A stretch of 13,440 nt of DNA from an uncultured Clostridia bacterium. Its GTDB lineage: Bacteria > Bacillota > Clostridia > TANB77 > CAG-508. Made by a program: the position numbers and the translations under genes. The notes beneath the pieces are model-generated. The model was not told the DNA's origin and did not search any database. It was given only the letters and a program-made list of their open reading frames with translations. Position 1 is the stretch's first letter, and each line of letters starts with the position of its first letter. Positions 1 through 6,884 of the stretch are shown piece by piece. The stretch spans positions 1-13,440 of the forward strand of contig CAKPJR010000019.1 of the NCBI GenBank assembly GCA_934162925.1. Direction: 5' to 3'.

Positions 1-453
1 TGCATCCTCTGCAGGATACCCTATTGGTAATATTGCAACAGGTACATAATTTTCTGGTAAATTATATACTTCTTTTACTTTTTCTGAATCAAAATGTCCA
101 ATCCACGTTGTAGCCAAGTCTAAATCAACTATCTCTAGCATCATATATGTAGTTATGATACTTGAATCTATATCTCCAAATTCTTTATTGTCTATTCCTC
201 TTTTATATGAAATTCCCTTATCATAACATATAACTAAACATACAGGTGCATTCCATCCAAATTTTGTACATTCACTTAATTTTTCTAAATCATCTTTACT
301 TTTCAATATTTTTATTTTTTGTGGTTGAAAATTCCTTGCTGTTGGTGCTAGTATTCCTGCCTCTATTACTTTTTTTATCTTCTCCTCTTCTACAGCTTTA
401 TTCGAAAAGCTTCTACACGAATATCTTGTTCTTATTAAATCATCAAAATCCAT
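1..453 (-). CDS. Nitroreductase family protein, N-terminal part (runs off the left edge)
   Basis: 151 codons are visible, from ATG at 453 to the window edge, with no stop. The start follows a good ribosome binding site (GGAGGTG, about 458-465). The protein begins MDFDDLIRTRYSCRSF and continues with an APTARNFQPQK segment. These are the usual FMN-phosphate-binding arginine/serine start and the 'AP-S/T-x-x-N-x-QP' motif of the NADPH-dependent FMN nitroreductase superfamily. Further on, a GHFDSEKV stretch and a PVAILPIGYPAED stretch match the region where these enzymes cover the flavin. Members reduce nitroaromatics, quinones or flavins in the cytoplasm; the physiological substrate cannot be read from the sequence. 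The last 20 or so residues are missing. Family assignment is secure, subfamily is not. Confidence 0.88.
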   Translation of the reverse strand, partial: MDFDDLIRTRYSCRSFSNKAVEEEKIKKVIEAGILAPTARNFQPQKIKILKSKDDLEKLSECTKFGWNAPVCLVICYDKGISYKRGIDNKEFGDIDSSIITTYMMLEIVDLDLATTWIGHFDSEKVKEVYNLPENYVPVAILPIGYPAEDA

Positions 454-508
454 AATTCACCTCCCTAATCAATATATAAAAATTCTACTATGTTAATTAA
501 AAGACTAA

Positions 509-545
509 AAGGAATGTATTCTGTCTAATACAAAATGCATTCCTT
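509..545 (-). terminator. Rho-independent terminator of the rubrerythrin gene
   Basis: Inverted repeat 509-520 / 534-545 (AAGGAATGTATT against AATGCATTCCTT, one G-T wobble). On the minus strand it is followed by a T-rich run (TTTTAGTCTTTTAATT). It lies 28 bases beyond the rubrerythrin stop and separates that gene from the nitroreductase. Confidence 0.75.
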
Positions 546-572
546 ACTACTTCTCTAATGTATGTTTATATA

Positions 573-1112
573 CTAAAAATTTTCTGCTTTTATTTCAAAA
601 TAAGCTCTTGGATGTGCACATACTGGGCAAACTTCTGGAGCTTCTTTTCCAATGCATATGTGTCCACAGTTTCTGCATTTCCAAATTTTATCTCCATCTT
701 TACTAAATACTAATCCATTCTCTAAATTTTCTAGTAATTTTTTGTATCTTTCTTCATGTTCTTTTTCTATTTTTGCAACACCTTCAAACAATTCTGCTAT
801 ATGATCAAAGCCTTCTTCTCTAGCTTCTTTTGCCATCTTTTCATACATATCTGTCCATTCAAAATTTTCTCCTTCTGCAGCTGCTTTTAAATTTTCTGCT
901 GTAGATGGAATTCCATTGTTTAATAATTTAAACCACATTTTTGCATGTTCTTTTTCGTTATCTGCTGTTTCTTGGAATATTGCTGCTATTTGCTCATATC
1001 CTTCTTTTTTTGCTTTGCTTGCAAAATATGTATATTTATTTCTCGCTTGAGATTCTCCTGCGAAAGCCTCCATTAAATTTTTTTCTGTTTTTGTTCCTTT
1101 TAAATCTGCCAT
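573..1112 (-). CDS. rbr: Rubrerythrin
   Basis: 179 aa, the usual length of a classical rubrerythrin. Residues 1-135 form a four-helix ferritin-like domain with the expected diiron carboxylate/histidine motifs: E20 in FAGESQARNKY, E53-x2-H56 in DNEKEHAK, the EAREEGFDHIAELF segment and E117-x2-H119 nearby in KIEKEHEERY. Residues 143-172 form a rubredoxin-like FeS4 domain with C146-x2-C149 and C162-x2-C165. The enzyme is a cytoplasmic NAD(P)H-linked peroxidase that protects anaerobes from hydrogen peroxide. ATG at 1112 is preceded by AGGAGGT. The gene is monocistronic, with its own promoter (1146-1174) and terminator (509-545). In clostridia such genes are commonly PerR-controlled; only a weak palindrome supports that here. 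Confidence 0.96.
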   Translation of the reverse strand: MADLKGTKTEKNLMEAFAGESQARNKYTYFASKAKKEGYEQIAAIFQETADNEKEHAKMWFKLLNNGIPSTAENLKAAAEGENFEWTDMYEKMAKEAREEGFDHIAELFEGVAKIEKEHEERYKKLLENLENGLVFSKDGDKIWKCRNCGHICIGKEAPEVCPVCAHPRAYFEIKAENF

Positions 1113-1145
1113 CTTTATACCTCCTAATTTGTATTTACTCCTTTC

Positions 1146-1174
1146 TTTATATCACATTAAAATTTTTTAATCAA
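1146..1174 (-). promoter_or_regulatory. Sigma-A promoter of rubrerythrin with a possible operator
   Basis: On the minus strand TTGATT (1169-1174) is separated by exactly 17 bases from TATAAA (1146-1151), about 34 bases before the start codon. The spacer holds a near-perfect AT palindrome at about 1155-1170 (ATTAAAAT/TTTTTAAT) that could be a repressor site of PerR/Fur type. It is not a clean match to the PerR box, so the operator part is speculative. Confidence 0.6.
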
Positions 1175-1220
1175 GAAGTAATCATATAAATTGTGATTTG
1201 CTTAACTTTTTATTTGCTCT

Positions 1221-1405
1221 ATGTTAAACGGGCTATAAGTCTAAGCTGACTCATTCTTTGTCGGATTAATGAAAAATTTATTTTTCATTAATTTGTTCAA
1301 AGATAACACTATTAATTTTTACAAACAATGCGTCGACAGCCCTTTGAGGCGGGGGAATACCCGTGAGCTTGGAGACCATTGTTTTTAAAATTAATATGTT
1401 ATCTT
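1221..1405 (+). ncRNA. Candidate pseudoknotted structured RNA (possibly raiA-like; class not established)
   Basis: The stretch between rubrerythrin and yunB has no credible ORF but several interlocking helices. A long stem pairs 1302-1330 with 1377-1403 in segments of 7, 10 and 8 bp. It encloses a GC-rich core with a CGGG/CCCG hairpin (1350-1353/1360-1363, loop GGAATA). Two core segments pair with the upstream arm: TGTCG 1259-1263 with CGACA 1334-1338, and GGGCT 1230-1234 with AGCCC 1338-1342 (A1338 can serve only one). A hairpin AGTC/GACT (1238-1241/1248-1251) presents the loop TAAGCT, which can pair with AGCTTG 1366-1371. A perfect 12-bp hairpin lies at 1265-1292. The loop pairing needs a U-G wobble on the plus strand but would be an A-C mismatch on the minus strand, which favours plus. 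Size, lineage and pseudoknots recall the raiA RNA class of clostridia, but I could not match a consensus. No confident promoter was found, and the ends are approximate. Confidence 0.6.
1265..1292. repeat. Perfect 12-bp inverted repeat with a 4-base loop
   Basis: ATTAATGAAAAA (1265-1276), loop TTTA, then TTTTTCATTAAT (1281-1292). It sits inside the candidate structured RNA and is best read as one of its peripheral hairpins. Confidence 0.7.
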
Positions 1406-1448
1406 ATATAATTAATCTAACAAAAATTAAAATATGAAAAATTCCAAT

Positions 1449-2150
1449 CTATTCAATTATATCTACTGCATCTTCTTTATTTATTCCCTCTAAGTTATAA
1501 TATGATTCTGGTACTTCTCCAACTATAACAGTTTCTACTAATAACACCTGACTGCTTATATCTTCTTGTATTGTTTTATATTGACTTACAATACTCACTT
1601 TACAAGTTATCTCAAGATATATCCTATAAATAGTCTGATTTATTCCTTTTGTTTCAAATTCGTTTTTTATTTCTGTAAAAGTATTTCCTGTTGAAATTAC
1701 TTTTATATTTATATCAGGTCCCATTCCTGCTAAATACTTATTACCTAAGAACGCTCCTATAGGAATTTGTATTGTTTCATCCTTTAATTCTTGAAATCTT
1801 TTTTCCGCTTCTAATGCAATATCAGAAGCTATTTTATTAATTACAGCCACATCCGTTTTTAAAACATTACTGTTTTTATCTTTTTCTATTTTTAATATTT
1901 CATTATAATCTATATTATCCAAAACTACATTTGCTGCTTCATTCATTATGTTCGTTCCTATTTCTCTTGCTTTTTCTAAACATAGATTCTCAAATATAGG
2001 ATTTAAATTTTTAAATAAATTATAAAAGGTATAAGAACATATTAATAGTATAACAAAAATGCTAAAAAATTTTTTAGCATTTTTGTTATTTGTATAAAAT
2101 CCTTTTATTTTCGGTATTTTTATTCTTCTTCTAGAATATAAACTATCCAT
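1449..2150 (-). CDS. yunB: Sporulation protein YunB
   Basis: 233 aa. A basic N-terminus (YSRRRIKIPKIK) precedes one membrane segment at about residues 28-46 (KFFSIFVILLICSYTFYNLF). The rest is an exported-side domain with family signatures: KAREIGTNIMNEAANVV, IPIGAFLGNKYLAGMGP, an EFETKGINQTIYRIYLEI stretch and ETVIVGEVPESYY near the end. YunB is a sigma-E-controlled protein of the sporulating mother cell; its biochemical role is unknown. The start codon lies 4 bases after the sipL stop without a clear ribosome binding site, so translation is probably coupled to sipL. Codons for residues about 21-34 contain a perfect 40-bp palindrome (2050-2089). No convincing terminator follows; the structured region at 1302-1403 may end or protect the transcript. 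Confidence 0.88.
   Translation of the reverse strand: MDSLYSRRRIKIPKIKGFYTNNKNAKKFFSIFVILLICSYTFYNLFKNLNPIFENLCLEKAREIGTNIMNEAANVVLDNIDYNEILKIEKDKNSNVLKTDVAVINKIASDIALEAEKRFQELKDETIQIPIGAFLGNKYLAGMGPDINIKVISTGNTFTEIKNEFETKGINQTIYRIYLEITCKVSIVSQYKTIQEDISSQVLLVETVIVGEVPESYYNLEGINKEDAVDIIE
2050..2089. repeat. Perfect 40-bp palindrome inside yunB
   Basis: ATAACAAAAATGCTAAAAAA (2050-2069) is followed directly by its exact reverse complement (2070-2089), with no spacer. It encodes the junction between the cytoplasmic N-terminus and the membrane helix of YunB (around NKNAKKFFSIFVI). In mRNA it would form a stem of up to about 18 bp. Confidence 0.9.
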
Positions 2151-2154
2151 TCTA

Positions 2155-3694
2155 TTATACCGCTATTTCCCTTTTTACAAACTTAGGAATATATAACTGC
2201 TGACCTGGATAAATTTTATTAATATCTTCTATTTCGTTTACTCTAGCAATATCCTCTACTGTACTTTTAAATTTCTTTGCTATTTTCCAAAGAGTGTCTC
2301 CTGGCTTTACAAAATATATGACCATACTATATATATTGTTTTCTCTGTTTTCTTCTATATTTATTTCATCTATTATATTTAAACTCTCATTTCTACTAAC
2401 GCTAATATTAAATTCTAATTCTATACTTGCACTTACATTTCCAGCGTTTACTACAAAGTCATCTCTTTTTACATCTATATTTGTGTTTGCATTGCAATTT
2501 TCATTTATTTCCTCTGAATTTACTTCAAAATTAAATGGAACCTGCGCAGTTCTAGAATCTATTCCATTATTTACTTCATAAATGAATTCTAAGTTTACTT
2601 CTCCTTCAAATATTATCTTTCCATTTCTAATCACCATATTTTGTATATTAGGTGTTGTTTTTACATTATATAATTGATTGTTCTCTATTTCTGGAATTGA
2701 AACTTGCTCATTTATATTACATACATCTTTTATATTCTTCTTTCCCACCATTGTTGTTATTTTCTTTTGGGTAAAGCTTAGGTCTGCCGATATACTATAT
2801 AAGTCTTCTATTAAATTTATGTTTTTTGCCTCATAAGCAAAACATATTATTTCAATTTCTATTTCTACATATATTGAATGCTCATCTCCGTTGTTAGGTT
2901 TTATAATAATATTTTTTATTTTATAATCGACATCGCATTCATTGTTATCGCTAATATTTTCTATATCTACAAATCCCATTATTGGAATTCTTCCACTCAT
3001 ATTTTTTATTCTGTTGTCTTCTGTTAAATACATTACTGATATTTCTGCATCTGCTTTTGCTAATACTTTATTATAACTTAATTTTATATCTTTATCTAAG
3101 ATTTTTACATCTACTCCCATTATTTCTGCTAATTCATCTGAAGAGTCTATACTTATAGTATCTTTTGCATATACTCTTGTATTTCCTTCTCCTATCAAAG
3201 AATTCACCATTTTTTGACTATTTAACATTTGTATATCTTCCGAATTGTTAACTCCACACACTATCTGCATGTTATCATTTGAATACACCTTTGCTTCTAC
3301 CTCTAATGTTGCTTTTATATTTATTTTTCTACTATTTATAATTTTTGTTTCTATTTTTTTAACATTAACCTTCTCGTTCACTATCATTTGTGACATACAA
3401 TTTTCTATATCTATAATTCCGAGTAAAGTCTAGAACTGTATTTATACTTCTTACAGTACTGTCTTCGCTGTCGGCCAAATATATAACGTATGTATTCATA
3501 CTTCCATCAAGTCTTATTTTTCCATCCATTACTTCTTTTTTATATACACATGGTATTCCGCTTGCACTAACTATACTTAATACATCTGGTTTAATATCAT
3601 TTACTATAACATCTCCTTCTACTACAATTTCATCTCTCTTTTGTCCAACTATTTGGTTTATGCATACATTCTCTTTTTCTGTTTCTAGTAGCAT
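2155..3694 (-). CDS. sipL: SipL-like spore coat morphogenetic protein (SPOCS/DUF3794 + LysM), interrupted by a +1 shift at CGG
   Basis: Read across the shift this is a 512-aa protein: SPOCS/DUF3794-type domains, then a C-terminal LysM domain (YFVKPGDTLWKIAKKF ... INKIYPGQQLYIPKF). SipL binds SpoIVA through LysM and anchors the coat of clostridial spores. The first 91 codons (3694-3422) read zero-frame to LDFT. Zero-frame then continues CGG AAT TAT AGA and stops after 109 aa. Dropping the C at 3421 gives GGA ATT ATA GAT (G-I-I-D-I-E-N), and the second SPOCS half follows without further breaks. The +1 frame has a TAG four codons before this GGA, so the shift site is confined to a few codons that include CGG. 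The start has AAGGAGG at good spacing. It could be a pseudogene or sequence error, but the same shift type occurs twice in lysC. Confidence 0.85.
3419..3421 (-). promoter_or_regulatory. Putative +1 recoding site (CGG) in sipL
   Basis: Zero-frame codons ACT CGG AAT; the family-consistent frame is ACT, skip C, GGA ATT. It is one of only three zero-frame CGG codons in the window, all at shift sites. Confidence 0.55.
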
Positions 3695-3741
3695 ATAAAA
3701 TCCCTCCTTAAAAGTTTAATAATATATATTATATTTAGAAG

Positions 3742-3775
3742 GACAAAAAAAATTCCTAAAATTTAGGAATTTTTC
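3742..3775 (-). terminator. Rho-independent terminator of veg
   Basis: Inverted repeat AAAAATTCCTAA / TTAGGAATTTTT around 3748-3774, followed on the minus strand by an eight-T run. It lies about 15 bases beyond the veg stop and separates veg from sipL transcription. Confidence 0.8.
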
Positions 3776-3790
3776 ATATTATTAACTATT

Positions 3791-4063
3791 TTACTTTTGT
3801 AACGGTGGAATCAAAGGACAATATCCTTCTCCATCAAATACTGAAACCTCTAAATCTCTTGTAAGTATATCTGTGTATCTGTAACTAACATTAGTATCAT
3901 GTTCTTCGTACTTTACTACAAAGATATTTGGATAAGTTTCTTTTATAACCGCTTCCTCCTCAAAAGGTTTGTTTCTCCCAAGTGATCCTTTAACTATTAT
4001 CTTTTGTCCTATCTTTTCGCCTATTTCATTTTTAATGCTAGAAATATCATTTTTGTAGATCAT
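3791..4063 (-). CDS. veg: Veg family protein
   Basis: 90 aa from ATG at 4063, close to the usual 80-90 aa of Veg (DUF1021). The sequence carries the family pattern: SIKNEIGEKIGQKIIVKGSLGRNK at the N-terminus (related to 'GKRLTLKANGGRRK' in Bacillus), then KETYPNIFVVKY and VSYRYTDILTRDLEVSVF. Veg is a small cytoplasmic beta-barrel-like protein linked to biofilm formation and spore outgrowth in Bacillus; its molecular role is unsettled. A GTG at 4072 is also in frame, but it sits one base from the AAAGGTG binding site. ATG at 4063, 10 bases from that site, is the better start. The gene sits next to yabG, as in Bacillus, and has a perfect sigma-A promoter and its own terminator. Confidence 0.92.
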   Translation of the reverse strand: MIYKNDISSIKNEIGEKIGQKIIVKGSLGRNKPFEEEAVIKETYPNIFVVKYEEHDTNVSYRYTDILTRDLEVSVFDGEGYCPLIPPLQK

Positions 4064-4097
4064 AAAACACACGCACCTTTATTATTAAGATGATGAA

Positions 4098-4126
4098 ATT
4101 ATATCATTAAGCATGAAAAATGTCAA
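4098..4126 (-). promoter_or_regulatory. Consensus sigma-A promoter of veg
   Basis: Minus strand TTGACA (4121-4126), 17-base spacer, TATAAT (4098-4103): both hexamers and the spacing are perfect consensus. The veg promoter is a classic strong vegetative promoter in Bacillus, and its strength appears conserved here. Confidence 0.9.
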
Positions 4127-4236
4127 AAAACAAGTTGTCTGGTCTTTTTTCGTGTATCCTTTGCAGTTGTAGGTTTTTCCGTTTTTTAATGTAACTTTAT
4201 TACAATTTCATTACATTATTATTACGTTAATATTAC
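4127..4236. other. yabG-veg spacer
   Basis: 110 bases between the yabG stop and the veg promoter. It contains a weak AATGTAA/TTACATT inverted repeat (about 4189-4216) with no T-run on the minus side, so it is not a convincing terminator. No ORF or tRNA was seen. Confidence 0.5.
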
Positions 4237-5052
4237 TTACTTTATTATGCGACTTTTTCCTCTAGCTCCTATTCCATTAACTCCTTTTGCGCCTTCTTTT
4301 ATTTCTCTGGATATTTCACTGCCTGTTACAAATTTATAATCCTCTGTTAAAGCAATTTTTTCTGCAACTATCAGCGGATCTACAAAATCTATTAATATTC
4401 TACCTGGAGATGAAGCAAAGTCTGCCCCTACTGACATTATTCCTTCATAAAAGCTTTGGCATGCACCTGCAAAAATTACTAACTTATCTGAATTAGGTCC
4501 CCACCTTCTAGCTTCTCTTACTGTATTTATAAAATGTCTTGAATTTCTGTAATTATATATATTATTATAATTTGTTCCATTTTTTAGCATTGCATCATGT
4601 CCTGTTATTATTAATATATCTGGATTAAACTTATTTAATAGCGGAATTATAACCCTTGCTTGCTTATTTTCTGCAATGTTTCTTACAACTGCATTTAATC
4701 CCATTTTATTATAATACCTTGCAGATTTCTCGCTATATTTTCTATCTCCATCTAAATGCAAAATTTTCCCTGTATATATTTTCTGTCTTTTTAGACTATC
4801 CTCTTTTTGAATCCTATTTTTTTTTATTCTATTTTCTAAGTACAATTCAGATGATTTTATACTATTTATAACTTCCTGCGTACCTATTATTTCTAAATCC
4901 TCTATAGGGCTATCTGCCATTATTCTAACATTTACACCTTTAAGAATAGCAAATTTCTTATTTTGCCTAGTTGTTAGTATCGTATCTACTATAAAAAAAA
5001 TATCTTTGCCATACGATTTTCTCCCTACAACATCTCCCTTTTTTATATTCAT
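4237..5052 (-). CDS. yabG: Sporulation-specific cysteine protease YabG
   Basis: 271 aa, somewhat shorter than Bacillus YabG. An N-terminal 'GDVVGRKSYGKDIFFIV' SH3-like segment is followed by the protease region. Recognisable family blocks are KILHLDGDRKY, ILIITGHDAMLKNG (H152), VIFAGACQSFYE (C198) and GADFASSPGRILIDFVDP. H152 and C198 are the likely catalytic pair, by analogy with the conserved His/Cys of clostridial YabG. YabG acts late in sporulation, processing coat and cortex-related proteins including SipL/SpoIVA-type substrates, which makes the nearby sipL notable. ATG at 5052 has a GAGGTG binding site. A sigma-K-like promoter lies upstream (5082-5108). Confidence 0.95.
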   Translation of the reverse strand: MNIKKGDVVGRKSYGKDIFFIVDTILTTRQNKKFAILKGVNVRIMADSPIEDLEIIGTQEVINSIKSSELYLENRIKKNRIQKEDSLKRQKIYTGKILHLDGDRKYSEKSARYYNKMGLNAVVRNIAENKQARVIIPLLNKFNPDILIITGHDAMLKNGTNYNNIYNYRNSRHFINTVREARRWGPNSDKLVIFAGACQSFYEGIMSVGADFASSPGRILIDFVDPLIVAEKIALTEDYKFVTGSEISREIKEGAKGVNGIGARGKSRIIK

Positions 5053-5081
5053 ATCATCACCTCAAACAAATTTGCCTAATA

Positions 5082-5108
5082 TATTTTATGTCGAATTTTG
5101 AAAGTTGT
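5082..5108 (-). promoter_or_regulatory. Possible sigma-K promoter of yabG
   Basis: On the minus strand CATAAAATA (5082-5090) fits the sigma-K -10 pattern CATAnnnTA, with AC (5107-5108) 16 bases upstream. yabG is sigma-K dependent in Bacillus. The consensus is short and AT-rich, so chance matches are likely. Confidence 0.4.
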
Positions 5109-5134
5109 GATTGTATAAATATTATTAAAATCTA

Positions 5135-5163
5135 TTGTTATTTTATTTTTTATATGATATACT
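5135..5163 (+). promoter_or_regulatory. Sigma-A promoter of the zinc-ribbon gene, with a long leader
   Basis: Plus strand TTGTTA (5135-5140), 17-base spacer, TATACT (5158-5163). Transcription would start near 5170, leaving a leader of about 112 bases before the ATG at 5283. The leader contains a 9-bp complement, AATTTAATT (5187-5195) with AATTAAATT (5246-5254), just upstream of the ribosome binding site, so it could fold. Confidence 0.6.
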
Positions 5164-5282
5164 TTGCAAGGTTGTAAGATATAGCCAATTTAATTTATTA
5201 GAGACTTTTACCCTTCTTTTTAGATAGGATCATTTGTGTCAAAATAATTAAATTAGAAATTCTAAAAAGGAGGTATTATACA

Positions 5283-5441
5283 ATGGCAGACAAAACATTA
5301 ACATGTAAAGATTGTGGTGCTGAATTTGTTTTCACAGAAGGTGAACAAGCATTCTATGCAGAAAAAGGATTTGAAAATGATCCTGTTAGATGTCCAGAAT
5401 GTAGAAAAGCAAGAAAACAACAAAGAAGAAATAACTTCTAA
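5283..5441 (+). CDS. Small zinc-ribbon protein (zf-trcl type)
   Basis: A 52-aa protein. AAGGAGG (5267-5273) precedes ATG by 9 bases. A C8-x2-C11 pair (TCKDCG) and a C37-x2-C40 pair (RCPECR) form a treble-clef or zinc-ribbon site. Between them lies the family-typical EGEQAFYAEKGFENDP segment, and the C-terminus is very basic (RKARKQQRRNNF), suggesting nucleic-acid or ribosome contact. This matches the 'probable zinc-ribbon domain' family common in Firmicutes, whose function is unknown. It is the only clear plus-strand protein gene in the window, with its own promoter and terminator. Confidence 0.92.
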   Translation: MADKTLTCKDCGAEFVFTEGEQAFYAEKGFENDPVRCPECRKARKQQRRNNF

Positions 5442-5447
5442 TTAAAC

Positions 5448-5478
5448 AAAAATTCCAAGAAATAATCTTGGAATTTTT
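5448..5478. terminator. Bidirectional terminator between the zinc-ribbon gene and spoIIID
   Basis: Perfect 13-bp stem AAAAATTCCAAGA (5448-5460) / TCTTGGAATTTTT (5466-5478) with a 5-base loop. T-runs follow on both strands, so it can end the convergent plus-strand zinc-ribbon and minus-strand spoIIID transcripts. Confidence 0.9.
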
Positions 5479-5493
5479 TAATAAGTTTTAATA

Positions 5494-5760
5494 TTAGCAT
5501 GCTTTATCTTTTTCGTGACTATACTTTAATTTAGTTGCCATTCCCCCTCTTATGTGTCTTTCTGCTTTGTTTTCATCTAGAATCTTTCTAACTTCTATTG
5601 CTAATGCATGGTTTATATGTAATAATCTTTCACTTACATCTTTGTGTACTGTTGACTTTGAAATTCCAAATTTTTTGGCTGCTCCACGTACTGTATCTTT
5701 TGAATCTATTATATATTGTGCTAGAGCTACTGCTCTTTCCTCTATTGAAACTCCTCTCAT
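5494..5760 (-). CDS. spoIIID: Sporulation transcription factor SpoIIID
   Basis: 88 aa from ATG at 5760, close to the 93 aa of Bacillus SpoIIID. A helix-turn-helix lies at about residues 22-44 (DTVRGAAKKFGISKSTVHKD), followed by the signature SERLLHINHALAIEVRKILD and the basic RHIRGGMATKLKY tail that contacts DNA. SpoIIID is the mother-cell regulator that adjusts the sigma-E regulon and prepares for sigma-K. An ATG 57 bases upstream (5817) is in frame, but it lacks a binding site and lies within the predicted promoter. ATG at 5760 has GGAGG 10 bases before it. The gene follows asd by 66 bases but has its own sigma-E-like promoter. Confidence 0.96.
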   Translation of the reverse strand: MRGVSIEERAVALAQYIIDSKDTVRGAAKKFGISKSTVHKDVSERLLHINHALAIEVRKILDENKAERHIRGGMATKLKYSHEKDKAC

Positions 5761-5794
5761 AAAAGCAAAACCTCCATATGAATACATTTGTTTA

Positions 5795-5823
5795 ATTGTA
5801 TTCTTATAGAGGCTCATTTATGA
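5795..5823 (-). promoter_or_regulatory. Possible sigma-E promoter of spoIIID
   Basis: Minus strand TCATAAA (5817-5823), 14-base spacer, AATACAAT (5795-5802). This resembles the sigma-E pattern (about TCATATT, N13-15, CATACAAT). spoIIID is sigma-E dependent in Bacillus and clostridia. Confidence 0.45.
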
Positions 5824-5826
5824 ATT

Positions 5827-6876
5827 TTATTTTATTGCTATTTCATTGTGCCAAAATTCCCCGTTAGACAGTCTGATGTATTGATATTCTTCTTCTATTA
5901 ACTTCTCTAGTATTTGAATAGCATTGCTTGCAGCACCTTTTCTTATATTATCTGCCACAACCCACATATTAATTCCAGATTCTACACTATTATCTCTTCT
6001 TAGTCTTCCAATATATACTTCATCTGTTCCTGTTGAATTTGTAGCCAATGGATATATTTCTTTTTCAATATCATCCTGAATAACAATAGAAGGACTATTT
6101 GATAATACTTTTTTTAATTCATTCATATTTACTTCTTTTTCAAATTCAACATTAATTGATTCAGAGTGAGAATTTAAAACAGGAACTCTTACTGTTGTTG
6201 CTGTAATTTTCATATCTGGATTATTTAAAATTTTTCTAGTTTCATTAATCATTTTCAGTTCTTCCTTAGTGTATCCATTTTCGATAAAAGCATCAATTTG
6301 AGGTATACAGTTATTAGCAATTGGATTTGAAAATTTTTGATTTTTTAATCCTTTTAATGTATCTTCTAAGTCTTTAATTCCTTTTTGTCCTGCACCTGAT
6401 ACTGCTTGATATGTAGAGTATACTATTCTTTTGATTTTATACATATCGTCTAATGGCTTTAGTGCGACAACTGCTTGTATTGTTGAACAATTAGGGTTTG
6501 CTATAATACCTCTATGTTTTTTTATATCCTGTACATTTACTTCTGGTACTACAAGTGGTACATCTTTGTTCATTCTAAAATAGCTACTATTATCTATTAC
6601 AATTGTGCCATTTTTTACTGCAATTGGTGCATATTTTTTAGATACTTCTCCTCCAGCAACAAATATTGCATAATCAAACTTTTTGTTAAAAGTCTCTTTT
6701 GTTAATTCTTGTATTACGTATTCTTCTTCCATGAATTTTACTTTTTTTCCCTTGGATCTTTTAGAGGCAAAAATTTCATATTCAATATTAGGAAATCTTT
6801 TTTCTTCTAATACTTTTAAAACTGTCTGTCCTACTAAACCTGTGACACCAATTATTGCTAATCTTTTATTTTTCAT
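5827..6876 (-). CDS. asd: Aspartate-semialdehyde dehydrogenase
   Basis: 349 aa from ATG at 6876. It reduces L-aspartyl phosphate to aspartate semialdehyde with NADPH, the second step of the aspartate pathway. Visible motifs: nucleotide-binding GVTGLVGQ (10-17), catalytic C130 in ANPNCSTIQ, SGAGQKG (160-166), and RVPVLNSHSE carrying the active-site histidine H237. The length is typical. An in-frame ATG at 6888 overlaps the dapB stop as ATGA and could be used instead (353 aa). The inner ATG is preferred because the fold normally begins right at K-R-L-A-I-I-G and the outer ATG has no room for a binding site. It is the last gene of the DAP operon. Confidence 0.97.
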   Translation of the reverse strand: MKNKRLAIIGVTGLVGQTVLKVLEEKRFPNIEYEIFASKRSKGKKVKFMEEEYVIQELTKETFNKKFDYAIFVAGGEVSKKYAPIAVKNGTIVIDNSSYFRMNKDVPLVVPEVNVQDIKKHRGIIANPNCSTIQAVVALKPLDDMYKIKRIVYSTYQAVSGAGQKGIKDLEDTLKGLKNQKFSNPIANNCIPQIDAFIENGYTKEELKMINETRKILNNPDMKITATTVRVPVLNSHSESINVEFEKEVNMNELKKVLSNSPSIVIQDDIEKEIYPLATNSTGTDEVYIGRLRRDNSVESGINMWVVADNIRKGAASNAIQILEKLIEEEYQYIRLSNGEFWHNEIAIK

Positions 6877-6884
6877 ATTTAATC

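Noticed and set aside
246..455. Plus-strand ORF of 69 codons, and similar plus-strand Leu/Phe/Ile-rich ORFs throughout (for example 941-1189, 2294-2581, 7306-7893)
   Set aside because: They lie opposite well-identified genes, have the composition expected of antisense AT-rich DNA and lack ribosome binding sites.
3365..3694. Treating the 109-codon and 413-codon halves of sipL as two separate genes
   Set aside because: The second half has no binding site at its apparent start, and the joined sequence matches one SPOCS/LysM protein of normal length.
4189..4216. Terminator downstream of yabG
   Set aside because: The AATGTAA/TTACATT stem is weak and is followed by an A-run, not a T-run, on the minus strand.
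5494..5817. Longer SpoIIID start at 5817 (107 aa)
   Set aside because: There is no ribosome binding site, it overlaps the likely sigma-E promoter, and the extra 19 residues are absent from the family; ATG 5760 has GGAGG.
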